The notes under the pieces: generated by a model | The model's database searches: none | The model's input: the letters and a program-made list of their open reading frames with translations, nothing else | What the model was told of the DNA's origin: nothing | DNA from: Clostridiales bacterium | GTDB taxonomy: Bacteria > Bacillota > Clostridia > Christensenellales > Aristaeellaceae | Reading direction: 5' to 3' | NCBI GenBank assembly: GCA_019419995.1 | Contig: JAHZHZ010000011.1 | Span: 1-64,000, forward strand | DNA: 64,000 nucleotides | Part shown: positions 8,428 through 17,667 of the stretch, piece after piece | Numbering within the stretch: position 1 is the stretch's first letter | How the letters are laid out: every line of letters starts with the position of its first letter | Made by a program: the position numbers and the translations under genes

Positions 8428-9969
8428 ATGGCAGAAAAATATGTAATTGCCTACGATCTTGGCACCAGCGGCATCAAGGCGTCCTTGTATAACCAAGACG
8501 GACTTTCTATTGCCAGCGCGCTTTCTACGTACGATACCATTTATCGGGGCAAAAAGTTTCATGAACAGAATCCGCTTCATTGGTGGCAAGGAATCAAGAG
8601 CACGACTCGGCAACTTCTTGCAGACTCGGGCGTCGGCGGCCAGGCCATCTCGGCGGTTTCCATCTCCGGACATTCTCTGGGCGCTGTTCCGGTTTCCCGG
8701 GATGGAGAGATCCTTTGTGAATTGACGCCGCTGTGGTCGGATCTGCGTGCGGACGCACAGGCAGCGGAGTTTTTTGCAAAAGTCGATTATCAGGAATGGT
8801 ATATGGATACCGGAAATGGTTTCCCGCGGGAATGTTATTCTATTTTCAAAATCATGTGGTACAGGGATCACGAGCCCGAAATTTACCAAAAGGCGTATAA
8901 GTTTTTGGGCTCCAAGGATCTGTGCAATTACCTGATGACCGGACGCATGTGTACAGATCATTCCTACGCTTCGGGAAGCGGTGCTTACAGCTTGCATGAA
9001 AACCGCTATGTGCAGAGGTATATTCAGGCAGCTGGAATTGACGCAGAGAAGTTGCCGTCGATCATCAATTCTGATGAAGTAGTGGGAGAATTGACAGAAT
9101 GGGCTGCTGCCGAACTGGGGCTGACGAGGGAGACTCGCGTTGTTTGCGGCGGCGTTGACAATTCCTGCATGGCATTGGGAGCTCGGGGAATCGAGAACCA
9201 TCGTGTCTATATGTCCTTGGGTTCTTCTGCATGGATAGCGGTGATTGGGGACAAGCCCATTTTAGATTTCAAGTATAAGCCGTTTGTGTTTGCTCACGTC
9301 ATTCCGGGCATGTATGCTTCTGCTACAAGTATTTTTGCAGCTGGCAGCAGCATGCGCTGGGCGCGGGAAGTTCTCTGCCCGGATCTGGTGGAGGCGGAGC
9401 AGGCGGGTAAAATTGCGGATGCCTATGTGGAAATGAACAGGATGACAGAGCAGTCACCCATCGGCGCCAATCGGCTGTTGTTCAATCCCTGCCTCTCAGG
9501 AGGCTCCATGATCGAGGAGGATCCTAACATTGCTGCGGGCTTCGTGGGACTAAACATGAGCCATAGCCGGAATGATTTGATCCGCTCTGTGATGGAGGGA
9601 ATTACCTATAACCTGCGCTATGCGTTGGAAATTCTTCGCGGATATGAACCGCAGATTGAGGAAATTCTGATGGTGGGCGGAGGAAGCAAGAGTCCCCTGT
9701 GGCGGCAAATGTTTGCGGATGTGATGCAGATGACCATGATCAAGACGAAAGTGGATCAGGACGCTGCTTCTCTGGGAGCGGCAGCGCTGGCTCTCAAAGG
9801 CATCGGCCTATGGAGCGATTACACCCGCATAGATGAATTGCACGTCTTGGTGGATCAATGCACGCCGGATCAGCAGCGTGCGCAGATGTATGAACCCATG
9901 TACAGGGCTCACCGTCAGATTGCGCATTGCCTGGTGGAATCGGGAAGGATACTGGATGCCATCTCATAA
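8428..9969 (+). CDS. FGGY-family carbohydrate kinase (xylulokinase-like)
   Basis: A 513-residue two-domain kinase of the FGGY family, normal length. The N-terminal ATPase-fold motif is YDLGTSGIKASLYN. A second phosphate motif is GGVDNSCMALGA near 245, and the C-terminal FGGY signature region is GGGSKSPLWRQMFADV. The family phosphorylates pentuloses, polyols and deoxyketoses. It sits between the VOC gene and a GntR regulator, with a DeoC-type aldolase next. A kinase/aldolase pair acting on a second intermediate is therefore plausible. True xylulose specificity is not shown. Confidence 0.85.
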   Translation: MAEKYVIAYDLGTSGIKASLYNQDGLSIASALSTYDTIYRGKKFHEQNPLHWWQGIKSTTRQLLADSGVGGQAISAVSISGHSLGAVPVSRDGEILCELTPLWSDLRADAQAAEFFAKVDYQEWYMDTGNGFPRECYSIFKIMWYRDHEPEIYQKAYKFLGSKDLCNYLMTGRMCTDHSYASGSGAYSLHENRYVQRYIQAAGIDAEKLPSIINSDEVVGELTEWAAAELGLTRETRVVCGGVDNSCMALGARGIENHRVYMSLGSSAWIAVIGDKPILDFKYKPFVFAHVIPGMYASATSIFAAGSSMRWAREVLCPDLVEAEQAGKIADAYVEMNRMTEQSPIGANRLLFNPCLSGGSMIEEDPNIAAGFVGLNMSHSRNDLIRSVMEGITYNLRYALEILRGYEPQIEEILMVGGGSKSPLWRQMFADVMQMTMIKTKVDQDAASLGAAALALKGIGLWSDYTRIDELHVLVDQCTPDQQRAQMYEPMYRAHRQIAHCLVESGRILDAIS

Positions 9970-10012
9970 AAGTATATGTAACTGAATTAGAGACAGGGAT
10001 GTGTTATAGGGT

Positions 10013-10735
10013 ATGGGCAAGGCGAACCATGTGCCGTCGTATAAAATCATTTATCAGACGATGAAACAGCGAATCATGGAAGGGTACTATCCCTTGGGTT
10101 CGTTTTTGCCCACGGAAGCGGAACTGGAAGGCGAATTTTCTGTAAGCCGCACGACCATTCGTCGAGTGACATCTATGCTGGCGGCGGGGGGATACATTCG
10201 CAGCCGCCAGGGAATCGGCAGCGAGGTATTGGATGTTTTTACAACGCAACGGCTCAATCGCTTGACCTCTGTAACGGAGACGCTGACAAGCAAGGGCTTT
10301 AAGGTAAGCAGCGCGGGCATGTGCATTGAGCACGTGCAGGCCCCGGTAAAGATTGCCAAAGCGCTGGAACTGCCTGAGGGAGGTATGGTCTACCGTTTGC
10401 AGAGGATACAGTGCGCTGATGGAACGCCCATTGCCATCATGAACAATTATTTTAAGGATAGTCTCGTGCCGGGTTTGGATCAATTCGTAGGTAGTTTTGT
10501 TGGCTTGTACCAATTTCTGGAACAGAAATACAATCTTGTGTTGAAGGATGCCATGGAGTATCTGACGGCATCTGTGGCAGATCCATTGGAAGCGCAGGTC
10601 TTGCACATTCCGGTGGGCGCGCCCCTTTTGTGCAGCAGACGGATTAGCAACGATAGCCAAGGACCTGTGGAGTACAGTATTACAAAACTAGTGGCAGATA
10701 AATATGAATACAGCGTCTATTTAAAGGGGCGCTGA
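10013..10735 (+). CDS. GntR-family transcriptional regulator with UTRA ligand domain
   Basis: A 240-residue protein of the HutC subfamily. The winged helix is at about residues 8-75 (PTEAELEGEFSVSRTTIRRV is the recognition region), and a UTRA effector domain covers about 90-235. HutC-type regulators bind sugar phosphates or similar small molecules and usually control the adjacent operon. It is encoded within the sugar operon, between the FGGY kinase and the DeoC-like aldolase, so local control by a pathway intermediate is likely. The operator is not proven; the inverted repeat at 1404-1418 is one candidate. Confidence 0.88.
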   Translation: MGKANHVPSYKIIYQTMKQRIMEGYYPLGSFLPTEAELEGEFSVSRTTIRRVTSMLAAGGYIRSRQGIGSEVLDVFTTQRLNRLTSVTETLTSKGFKVSSAGMCIEHVQAPVKIAKALELPEGGMVYRLQRIQCADGTPIAIMNNYFKDSLVPGLDQFVGSFVGLYQFLEQKYNLVLKDAMEYLTASVADPLEAQVLHIPVGAPLLCSRRISNDSQGPVEYSITKLVADKYEYSVYLKGR

Positions 10736-10782
10736 GATCCGGACTTCTCGGGGTGGGGTATTGAAAGGAGCTGTTTTTAAAG

Positions 10783-11460
10783 ATGATTACGGCAAAAGAA
10801 GCTGCGCGCTTGATTGATATCAGCGCTGTTAGGACGCATCATTCCATAAAGGATATCGAAGAACTGGTTGAATACGGAAAGAAGTATCACTTCATTAATC
10901 TGCACGTACTGCCCTGTTGGGTTTCCACGATTTCGAAAATGCTTTCGGATGTGGAAGATGTATATGTGGGTTCGCCAGTGGGCTTCCCTGGCGGCGGACA
11001 CACCACAGAAACCAAGCTGTTGGAGGCAAAACAGCTGATTCAAGACGGTGTTGAAGAGATGGATGTGGTGATGAATATTGGTAAATTTAAGAGCGGCGAG
11101 TATAATTATGTGCTGGATGAATTGTTGGCAATTCATGAACTGGCCCAAGGAAAAGTCCGTATGACCAAGGTCATCATTGAAATCAATACCCTCAACGATG
11201 ATGAAATGCTGAAAGCATGCGAATTGGTCAAGAAGAGTGGTGCGGATTTTGTAAAGACCGGAACAGGTTGGGTGCCGGGCGATGCAAATATTGAACGGAT
11301 CCGCAAGATGAAGGAGTTTTGCGGAAATGATTTGAAGATTAAGGCCGCGGGTGGTATTCGCACCTTGGATGACTTTATGGAATTGTACAATATGGGCGTG
11401 GAGCGCATGGGAATCAATACCCAATCCGCCATAAACATCATTCACGCTCTGGAAAAATAG
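10783..11460 (+). CDS. DeoC/LacD-superfamily aldolase (divergent deoxyribose-phosphate aldolase)
   Basis: A 225-residue class I aldolase of the deoxyribose-phosphate aldolase family. The active-site aspartate (MDVVMNIG), the Schiff-base lysine (FVKTGTGW) and the second lysine (IKAAGGIRT) are all kept. The N-terminal substrate segment differs: the usual IDHTLLKP is IDISAVRT, and the VCV-P-Y strand reads LHVLPCW. The aldolase chemistry should work, but the substrate is probably not plain 2-deoxyribose 5-phosphate. It is the last gene of the sugar operon, followed by a strong terminator. Confidence 0.82.
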   Translation: MITAKEAARLIDISAVRTHHSIKDIEELVEYGKKYHFINLHVLPCWVSTISKMLSDVEDVYVGSPVGFPGGGHTTETKLLEAKQLIQDGVEEMDVVMNIGKFKSGEYNYVLDELLAIHELAQGKVRMTKVIIEINTLNDDEMLKACELVKKSGADFVKTGTGWVPGDANIERIRKMKEFCGNDLKIKAAGGIRTLDDFMELYNMGVERMGINTQSAINIIHALEK

Positions 11461-11478
11461 TTCGTAATTCCTTTTGCA

Positions 11479-11530
11479 AAAGCGCCGGAAAGAGGTTGTG
11501 TAAAAACAACTCTTGCCGGCGCTTGTTTTT
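11479..11530 (+). terminator. rho-independent terminator of the sugar operon
   Basis: A long stem (AAGCGCCGG and AGAGGTTGT pairing with ACAACTCTT and CCGGCGCTT) with a short AT-rich loop is followed by a T-rich tail. It separates the operon from the convergent IclR gene and may also serve that gene. Confidence 0.85.
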
Positions 11531-11578
11531 ATTTGTTGGGTGAAGGTGCCTTGCAATCTATACAATAGCTGCGCAAAA

Positions 11579-12397
11579 TCATTCCTCGTATATTGGGATC
11601 ACAGGTGTGTTTTCGCTGCTGGAGCTTTGGCGTGAACCGAGGATTAATGAGATCTTTTGAGCTGCATTCTGGACAATTTGGATCAGATTTTCCCTCTTTT
11701 CAGGTGTCATGCGAAAGATGGGAAAAGATACGCTCAATGCGTACTTGGGATGTTTGAGATAATCAAAAATCGGTGCGGCAATGCAGCTGATTCCCTTCTC
11801 ATGCTCCTCGTTGTCAAATGCGATGCCCCGTGCGCGAACTTGCGCAAGCTCACGTTGCAGTTCATCCAACGTGCAAATGGTTGTATCCGTATAGGGGATG
11901 ATCTGAGATGACTGCCAGATATTGCGAATTTCCTCTAGCGGCAAATAGGCCAAAATGGCTTTGCCAACACCTGTGCAGTACATGGGAGCCCTATTGCCCA
12001 CGCCGGATGCCATGTTGATTACGGAAGTGGAGGGGTTGCGCTTTAAGATATAGACCACATTGCTTCCTTCCTGCAAAACCAAATGGACGGTTTCCTGGCT
12101 TTTTTCTACCAGCTGTTCAATGATGGGCGGGGCAATGTCGAGAATCCCCAACGCGTGTACGACTCTCCCGCCAATTTCGTACATCCTCAGCGTTAAGCGG
12201 TATTTCCCGTGAAATTCATCCTTGGTGGCATAGCCCAGACTGCACAAAGAGGAGAGAAAACGGTGAACCGTGCTTTTGGATAACCCTGAGACTCCCGCCA
12301 AATCTGTCAGCGTAATACCGCTGGGATGCAGAGATAGTATTTCAAGGATTTCAAAAGCGCGTTGCAAAGATTGAATTGAAGTAGGTTCCTGTGTCAT
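11579..12397 (-). CDS. IclR-family transcriptional regulator
   Basis: A 272-residue IclR protein. The N-terminal winged helix is at about residues 8-70 (ITLTDLAGVSGLSKSTVHRFL), followed by an effector-binding GAF-like domain with the segment GVGKAILAYLP. IclR proteins commonly control sugar-acid catabolic genes (KdgR is the model). The gene is convergent with the operon and flanks it, so it is a candidate sensor of 2-keto-3-deoxygluconate or a lactone-derived acid. The start ATG has only a modest purine stretch (GGGAGAAGC) upstream. The C-terminal tail after about residue 250 is low in similarity to the family. Confidence 0.88.
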   Translation of the reverse strand: MTQEPTSIQSLQRAFEILEILSLHPSGITLTDLAGVSGLSKSTVHRFLSSLCSLGYATKDEFHGKYRLTLRMYEIGGRVVHALGILDIAPPIIEQLVEKSQETVHLVLQEGSNVVYILKRNPSTSVINMASGVGNRAPMYCTGVGKAILAYLPLEEIRNIWQSSQIIPYTDTTICTLDELQRELAQVRARGIAFDNEEHEKGISCIAAPIFDYLKHPKYALSVSFPIFRMTPEKRENLIQIVQNAAQKISLILGSRQSSSSENTPVIPIYEE

Positions 12398-12742
12398 GTT
12401 TCAGCTTCTCCCAACGGTGGATGTCTTTTTTTTAGAATATCACAGGTAAAAAAAAACATCAAGACAATAGTCATTATTTTTGAGCGTCCCAGATTCAAGG
12501 GCGAGATTTAACTGCGCGCCAGGCGTGAATTTAAGAAAATATTTGTGCTTGCATGTGGTGGCTTTGAAGGTGGAGGGTTGTTTCAATTCCTGCAAGCATC
12601 TTCGCTAGCACCGATGGGGAGTTGATCTAACCGTCGTATACAAATACAACGCGGACGCCTATAAAAAGACATTGACCTGCGTCCTAAATCATCGTATAAT
12701 GAAAGATAAGTTATAGGAACACAATGGGATAGATTTCATCCA
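12398..12742. other. 345-base intergenic region, no gene recognised
   Basis: This holds the 5' side of the IclR gene, an AT-rich stretch with an A8 and T8 tract near 12428-12455, and at its right end the promoter described next. No open frame with a ribosome site, repeat or RNA structure was recognised. Confidence 0.5.
12672..12700 (+). promoter_or_regulatory. promoter of the Ig-like-repeat protein gene
   Basis: TTGACC (12672-12677) and TATAAT (12695-12700), 17 bases apart, about 60 bases upstream of the start codon. Confidence 0.7.
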
Positions 12743-12763
12743 TTGAAAACGGGAGGCTTTATA

Positions 12764-14302
12764 TTGAAGACCGCTTATGGGAGGCTGGCCCTGCTGGCCT
12801 TTGGGCTGATGATGGCCGCCCTTCTATTTTTGCCGATGCGTGCAGGGGATGAGGATCAGCTTGTGCTGGAGCCCGGCGTCCTCAAGATGTCCGTGGGGGA
12901 CAGCTATACGTTGCGCTGTGCCCTCAGTGCGGAAGATACCAATCAGCAGTTGTATTTTATTTCTGACGACACCCAGATTGCTACCATTGATGGCAGTGGC
13001 ACTGTGCATGCTGTAAGCTCTGGTGAAACGGTGATCCGTGCGGTGGCTTCTGGTGGAGCCAGCGCGGAAACGCAGATAGTTGTTGATGGAATTCCCATGA
13101 CGCAATTGCAGCTCAATGTAGATGAGTTGCATATTAAAAAGGGGCAATACAGTGGGTTGAGCGTCAGCTATAACTCTGATGCCTCCGATACGCGCCTACA
13201 GTGGATATCCAGTGATGAGAACATTGTAAAAGTGGACAATTCAGGCCGTGTGGAAGGTGTAGGAGGCGGCGAAGCCTACGTCTCGGTGGTAGCCCCCAAT
13301 GGGCGAAGCGATTCTGCCAAGGTCTACGTGGACGTTGAGGGAACCGCAGTGCACATTTCTCCCAATTCCATTACGCTGGGTGTAGGTGCTCACGTACCCC
13401 TGAAAGTTTCTTACTTGCCTGTAGATTGCACCGATCAAGTACGTCGCTGGGTTAGTTCCAACCCCAGCGTGCTTTCTGTGGACGAAAACGGCGTGCTGGA
13501 CGCAAAGAATATGGGCAGTGCCTATATTACGGTGTTGACTGAAGATGGGTTGACGACGGGTATGGAGGTGCGCGTAGAAGCCGCTCCTAAGGATTTGCAG
13601 TTGGATCCCAGCCGCGCAACTTTGGAACGAGGAGATTCGCTGCAGATGCAGCTGAAGTTCCTGGAAGAGGATGGAACCGTAGACGAGGAAACTTCCCATC
13701 TGGTGGTGTGGAGCTCCAGTGATGAAAGTGTTGCCACGGTGGATAAAAAGGGCTTGGTAACGGCGCTCAAAAGTGGACGCTGCCAAATCAGCGCTACTTC
13801 AGATGGAATAACGGCTACCTGCCAGCTGCAGGTGGAGGTCAATGTCCGTCAGATCACTCTGAACCAGAGCGAAGTATATCTTTTGCCCGAGCAACTGGGT
13901 GCGCCCATACAATTGCAATGGATTGTGGATCCGGTGGACGCAGATGTTCCCACAGTCACGTTTGTCAGCGATAACGAACAGGTGGCTACTGTGGACAGCA
14001 ATGGCCTTGTAACATTTTCCGGCGGCTATGGTACTGCGGTGATAACGGCCTCAGCTGCCAGCGGAGCAGCTTGCGAATTTGTGGCAAATGTGGTTACGGC
14101 TTTACCTGATAGTGAACCAGAGGTGGTAGAGACTCCTGTTCCGGTAAATGCTGCGCCTTATGAAGAGATCTATGAAGAGATTTATGAACCTGAAGATGAG
14201 GCGCCTGTAGCAACGCCGATAGTAGATGGAGAAATGGTGGTGCCTGTAAACGAAGCACCCGACAGTACTGTTCCTGAGGAAACCAGCCGAACGGTGGGTT
14301 GA
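12764..14302 (+). CDS. secreted protein with five bacterial Ig-like (BIG_2) domains
   Basis: A 512-residue exported protein. The TTG at 12764 is chosen because GGGAGG lies 7 bases upstream and falls inside the frame of the earlier TTG at 12743. A signal peptide or membrane anchor covers about residues 4-27. Five BIG_2 repeats of about 80 residues follow, each with the W/S-SSDE-VATVD-GLVTA-like core. An acidic Pro/Glu-rich tail with a repeated EEIYE segment closes the protein. No LPXTG motif is present. Such proteins are surface or matrix adhesion modules; no partner or ligand can be named. It has its own promoter and ends at an 18-base perfect inverted repeat. Confidence 0.85.
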   Translation: MKTAYGRLALLAFGLMMAALLFLPMRAGDEDQLVLEPGVLKMSVGDSYTLRCALSAEDTNQQLYFISDDTQIATIDGSGTVHAVSSGETVIRAVASGGASAETQIVVDGIPMTQLQLNVDELHIKKGQYSGLSVSYNSDASDTRLQWISSDENIVKVDNSGRVEGVGGGEAYVSVVAPNGRSDSAKVYVDVEGTAVHISPNSITLGVGAHVPLKVSYLPVDCTDQVRRWVSSNPSVLSVDENGVLDAKNMGSAYITVLTEDGLTTGMEVRVEAAPKDLQLDPSRATLERGDSLQMQLKFLEEDGTVDEETSHLVVWSSSDESVATVDKKGLVTALKSGRCQISATSDGITATCQLQVEVNVRQITLNQSEVYLLPEQLGAPIQLQWIVDPVDADVPTVTFVSDNEQVATVDSNGLVTFSGGYGTAVITASAASGAACEFVANVVTALPDSEPEVVETPVPVNAAPYEEIYEEIYEPEDEAPVATPIVDGEMVVPVNEAPDSTVPEETSRTVG

Positions 14303-14316
14303 TGCAGTAAATGGAA

Positions 14317-14360
14317 ATAGGCGGGGAGTTCCTTCAGTCAAGAAGGAACTCCCCGCCTAT
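14317..14360. terminator. perfect 18-base inverted repeat between convergent genes
   Basis: ATAGGCGGGGAGTTCCTT is followed by an 8-base loop and its exact reverse complement. It sits between the convergent Ig-repeat and HAD genes and probably terminates both. Neither side has a proper T run, so it would act as a strong hairpin without the usual tail. Confidence 0.55.
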
Positions 14361-14459
14361 TCGTGTTGCAACTAAGTCAAGGAAAGGGGAAAGATTGCAT
14401 CAATGAGAGATGCTGAGAGATGATCAAAAAATTCCAGATATATCCCGCATGACAGATCT

Positions 14460-15197
14460 TCAGATCTCGAAAAGGGGATAGAGCTCTGACCAGTCGTTGA
14501 TTCTCATGCAATGGGGCATGGGATCTACGGAGACATGTTCCCGGTAAGCACAGCCCAGGTCCCGGTTGTAGTAGACAGCATTGAGCCCTGCGGCAGATGA
14601 TCCGGCGATATCTGCACAGAGATTGTCCCCCAGGAACCAACATTCCTCAGCCGCGCAGCCCGCCTTTTTCAAGGCCAGAGCAAACAGGCGCGGGTTGGGT
14701 TTGCGCAGTACATAATCGGCGCTGGAGAGCACAAAGTTAAACGAGTGTTCTGGAAATAGTCGCTTCAAGCGCTGAGTCAGAGCATATCCAGTAAATCCCA
14801 TGTTGCTCACCACACCGGTACCAATTCCGAGGGTACGGATGCGGCGGAGCAATTCCGCCATGCCGGGAGTCTGGACACAGGGGGCCGCAGCATCCCAGTA
14901 AAGTGTTTCCAGTTCGGCCAAGTCTGCATCAAATTTCAGTTCAAAAAATTCAAACAGCCAGCGCCAGCGGAGATAATTGGGAATTTCTATGCCCAATTCG
15001 TGGGCTTGAAGGCGCAGTTGACTGAAGCTTGTGCGGAAGACATCTGCCAACATTTTGCCGTTCACTGCCTGTGGATTGGAACAGACATGCTGCAACAGGG
15101 CTTCGAAACCAGCTTCAGGGCAATAGTCTTTTTCGTGTCCTAGAGTTTCACCGTAATCGAAAAGTATAAATTTGGGCGAAGGGAATACAGGTTCCAT
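14460..15197 (-). CDS. HAD-superfamily hydrolase
   Basis: A 245-residue HAD phosphatase with a helical cap (subclass I, YjjG/PhoE-like). Motif I reads FDYGETL, so the nucleophile aspartate is present but the usual second aspartate two residues later is glycine. Motif II is VVSNMG, the motif III lysine lies in RKPNP, and motif IV is FLGDNLCADI. Replacement of the acid/base residue is known in a FDYGxTL subgroup and may slow or alter turnover. The start follows AGGAGG with a 6-base spacer. The substrate is unknown. Confidence 0.82.
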   Translation of the reverse strand: MEPVFPSPKFILFDYGETLGHEKDYCPEAGFEALLQHVCSNPQAVNGKMLADVFRTSFSQLRLQAHELGIEIPNYLRWRWLFEFFELKFDADLAELETLYWDAAAPCVQTPGMAELLRRIRTLGIGTGVVSNMGFTGYALTQRLKRLFPEHSFNFVLSSADYVLRKPNPRLFALALKKAGCAAEECWFLGDNLCADIAGSSAAGLNAVYYNRDLGCAYREHVSVDPMPHCMRINDWSELYPLFEI

Positions 15198-15339
15198 GTG
15201 ATACCTCCTGAAGACGGTGAAGTTTTTCTCAGTATAGTTCAGCTGGGGAGAAAAAGCAAGCAGGAAATAAACAATGGTTGACGTTGTGCTGGGGATTTCT
15301 TATAATGGAAACAGAAAAATCTGGAAAGGGAAGATCCCT

Positions 15340-16272
15340 ATGATTAGTTGCGTTTCTCTCAATCCGAGCATTGATCGCACACTGGAAGTGGAAAATCTGC
15401 TACAGGGCGGTTTGAACCGGGTGTGCAAGCAGACGGATGTGGCGGCAGGAAAAGGTGTCAACGTAGCCCTTGCCGTATCGGCCCTGGGCTTGCCCTGTGC
15501 TTGTACGGGATTTATGTATCGAGAGGGCGGTCCATTGTTTGAGCAACGGCTGGCTGCAGGCGGCGTCAGTAGCGATTTCCTCGTGAGTGAAGGCGCAGTT
15601 CGGATCAATGTTAAGGTGTTGGATCGAAAGCGGGGAGAAATAACAGAGTTTAACGCATCCGGTGTATCTGTGAGCGGCGAACAGTTGGAGCAGATGCGCC
15701 TTAGGGTGTTGGAACATGCTAAAAAATCACGGGTGCTGATTTTATCAGGTTCCCTGCCGCCAGGATGCCCGGAAGACTATTATCGAACGCTGGCTCGCTC
15801 AGCTGCTGAGCAAGGCTGCAGGGTGATGTTGGATGCTGAGGGTGAGCGTCTGCGCTTGGGATTGGAGGCTCAGCCCTTTTTAATCAAACCGAATCGCTAT
15901 GAGTTGGAACTTCTGGTGGGGCGTAAGCTGGAGAAGCGCGATGCATTGCTGGAAGCAGCACTGGAGTGTATTCAACGTGGTGCAGGTGCGGTGGCCGTTT
16001 CTCTGGGCGGTGAAGGCGCGCTCATGACGGATGGCCGGGAGGCCTATTTTGCGCGGGGATTAAAGGTAGAGATTAAATCCACCGTGGCGGCTGGGGATTC
16101 TATGATCGCCGGATTGGCGGCGGCTTGCTGCCGGGAGGAGGAACTTGCACAGGCCCTTCGTCTGGGTGTGGCGGCAGCCACGGTGCGGTGCATGACTCCG
16201 CCGGAGAAGATTATTTCCCGGGAAGATTGTTTTGCGCTCATGGAGAAGATAGAGATGGAGAAACTGTTCTGA
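15340..16272 (+). CDS. PfkB-family kinase, probable 1-phosphofructokinase
   Basis: A 310-residue FruK/LacC-type kinase. The N-terminal CVSLNPSIDRT, the substrate loop AAGKGVNVA, GSLPPGCP and the catalytic loop AAGDSMIAG are all in place. The start is the ATG at 15340 with AAAGGGAAG upstream; the in-frame GTG-type extension before it does not resemble the family. It would phosphorylate fructose 1-phosphate (or tagatose 6-phosphate). No PTS genes are adjacent. Its stop overlaps the KtrB start (TGATG), so it is co-expressed with potassium uptake, which is an unusual pairing. Confidence 0.85.
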   Translation: MISCVSLNPSIDRTLEVENLLQGGLNRVCKQTDVAAGKGVNVALAVSALGLPCACTGFMYREGGPLFEQRLAAGGVSSDFLVSEGAVRINVKVLDRKRGEITEFNASGVSVSGEQLEQMRLRVLEHAKKSRVLILSGSLPPGCPEDYYRTLARSAAEQGCRVMLDAEGERLRLGLEAQPFLIKPNRYELELLVGRKLEKRDALLEAALECIQRGAGAVAVSLGGEGALMTDGREAYFARGLKVEIKSTVAAGDSMIAGLAAACCREEELAQALRLGVAAATVRCMTPPEKIISREDCFALMEKIEMEKLF

Positions 16273-17648
16273 TGTTGAAAACAAGCATTCGCAGGCACTT
16301 GCAGAGATTGTATCACACCATGGGTGCCAATGTGTTGACTTTGATCGTGCTGGGTTTTGCGGGCATCATACTGGTGGGGAGCCTTATACTGAGTATGCCC
16401 TTTGCCAGCAGAAGCGGGGAGAGCATTGGCTGGTATGATGCCTTGTTTACTTCCACGTCCGCCGTCTGTGTGACGGGGCTTGTGGTGCGGGATACGGCAA
16501 CCACCTTCAATCTGTTTGGTCAGATTGTAATCATGTGCCTGATCGAAGTGGGCGGACTGGGCTTTATGACCTTTGCCACGCTGGTATTCCGGCTGATTGG
16601 CAGGCAAATTTCTCTGCGTGAACGCATGCTGATTCGAGAATCTATGAATGAATCAGGTGTGGGCGGCATGGATCGGTTGATCTACTGGGTGGCGCTCAGT
16701 GCTTTTACTGTGCAACTGGCTGGAGCATTGGTGTTGTCGCTGCGCTTTGTGCCTATGTATGGGCTGGCTCGAGGAGCATTCTATTCTCTGTTTCATTCAG
16801 TGTCCGCATTTTGTAATGCAGGGTTTGACCTGTTTGGCAACTTTTCCAGCTTGACAGCTTTTCGGGGCGATTGGGTGATCAATATTTGCGTGATTCTCCT
16901 AATTGTCATTGGTGGACTGGGATTTGCTGTGCTCCGCGATCTTCGGGATCGATGCGGCAAGCGCCGTTACCTGCATCTTCATACCCGCCTGGTGCTCATC
17001 AGCTTTGGATTTTTCCTGCTCTTCGGCTGGATATTTGTGCTGCTGGCAGAGTGGAATAATCCTCAGACCCTGGGACCGCTCAACTTCTGGGAAAAGTTGT
17101 TGGCAGCCTTGTTCCAGTCCGTTACGTTGCGCACTGCGGGATTTAATACCATCGATCAGCAGGCACTGCGTCCGGCTACGAAATTGATTTCTTCCATGCT
17201 GATGTTCATTGGTGCCTCGCCAGCCTCGACGGGCGGCGGCGTAAAGGTGACCACCGTTGCAGTGATCTTCCTGGCCGTGCGCATGACCGTAAAGGGTAAT
17301 CACAGCATCGTGGTGTTTCGCCGCAAAATTCCTGAAGATTTGCTGCGCAGAGCCCTATCGGTAGTGATTATTGCTGCAGGGGTGGTCCTGGTGGATGTGG
17401 TGGCTATCTCCCTGATGCAACCCGAACTGAGCTTTTTGGATATTTTGATGGAGTGCTCTTCTGCCATGGGAACGGTGGGTATTTCTGCCTTTGGCTCCTA
17501 TAATCTTAGCGGTGTTTCCAGATTATTGATTATTTTGACCATGTATCTTGGCCGCATTGGACCGCTGACAATGGCGTTGGTACTGGCTCACCGGCAGCGC
17601 AGAGAGCCCAGAATCCAATATCCGAACGGACAAATCATGATTGGCTGA
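16272..17648 (+). CDS. TrkH/KtrB-family potassium channel subunit
   Basis: A 458-residue membrane protein of the SKT superfamily, with four repeated M1-P-M2 units. Filter-type segments are recognisable at SAVCVTGL, SAFCNAGFDLFG, RTAGFNT and SAMGTVGIS, each supplying a selectivity-filter glycine. The start at 16272 overlaps the kinase stop. KtrB forms a potassium (often Na-stimulated) channel dimer gated by a cytoplasmic KtrA ring, encoded by the next gene, so this is a complete two-gene uptake system. Confidence 0.92.
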   Translation: MLKTSIRRHLQRLYHTMGANVLTLIVLGFAGIILVGSLILSMPFASRSGESIGWYDALFTSTSAVCVTGLVVRDTATTFNLFGQIVIMCLIEVGGLGFMTFATLVFRLIGRQISLRERMLIRESMNESGVGGMDRLIYWVALSAFTVQLAGALVLSLRFVPMYGLARGAFYSLFHSVSAFCNAGFDLFGNFSSLTAFRGDWVINICVILLIVIGGLGFAVLRDLRDRCGKRRYLHLHTRLVLISFGFFLLFGWIFVLLAEWNNPQTLGPLNFWEKLLAALFQSVTLRTAGFNTIDQQALRPATKLISSMLMFIGASPASTGGGVKVTTVAVIFLAVRMTVKGNHSIVVFRRKIPEDLLRRALSVVIIAAGVVLVDVVAISLMQPELSFLDILMECSSAMGTVGISAFGSYNLSGVSRLLIILTMYLGRIGPLTMALVLAHRQRREPRIQYPNGQIMIG

Positions 17649-17667
17649 TGAATTGAGGAGTTTGCAT

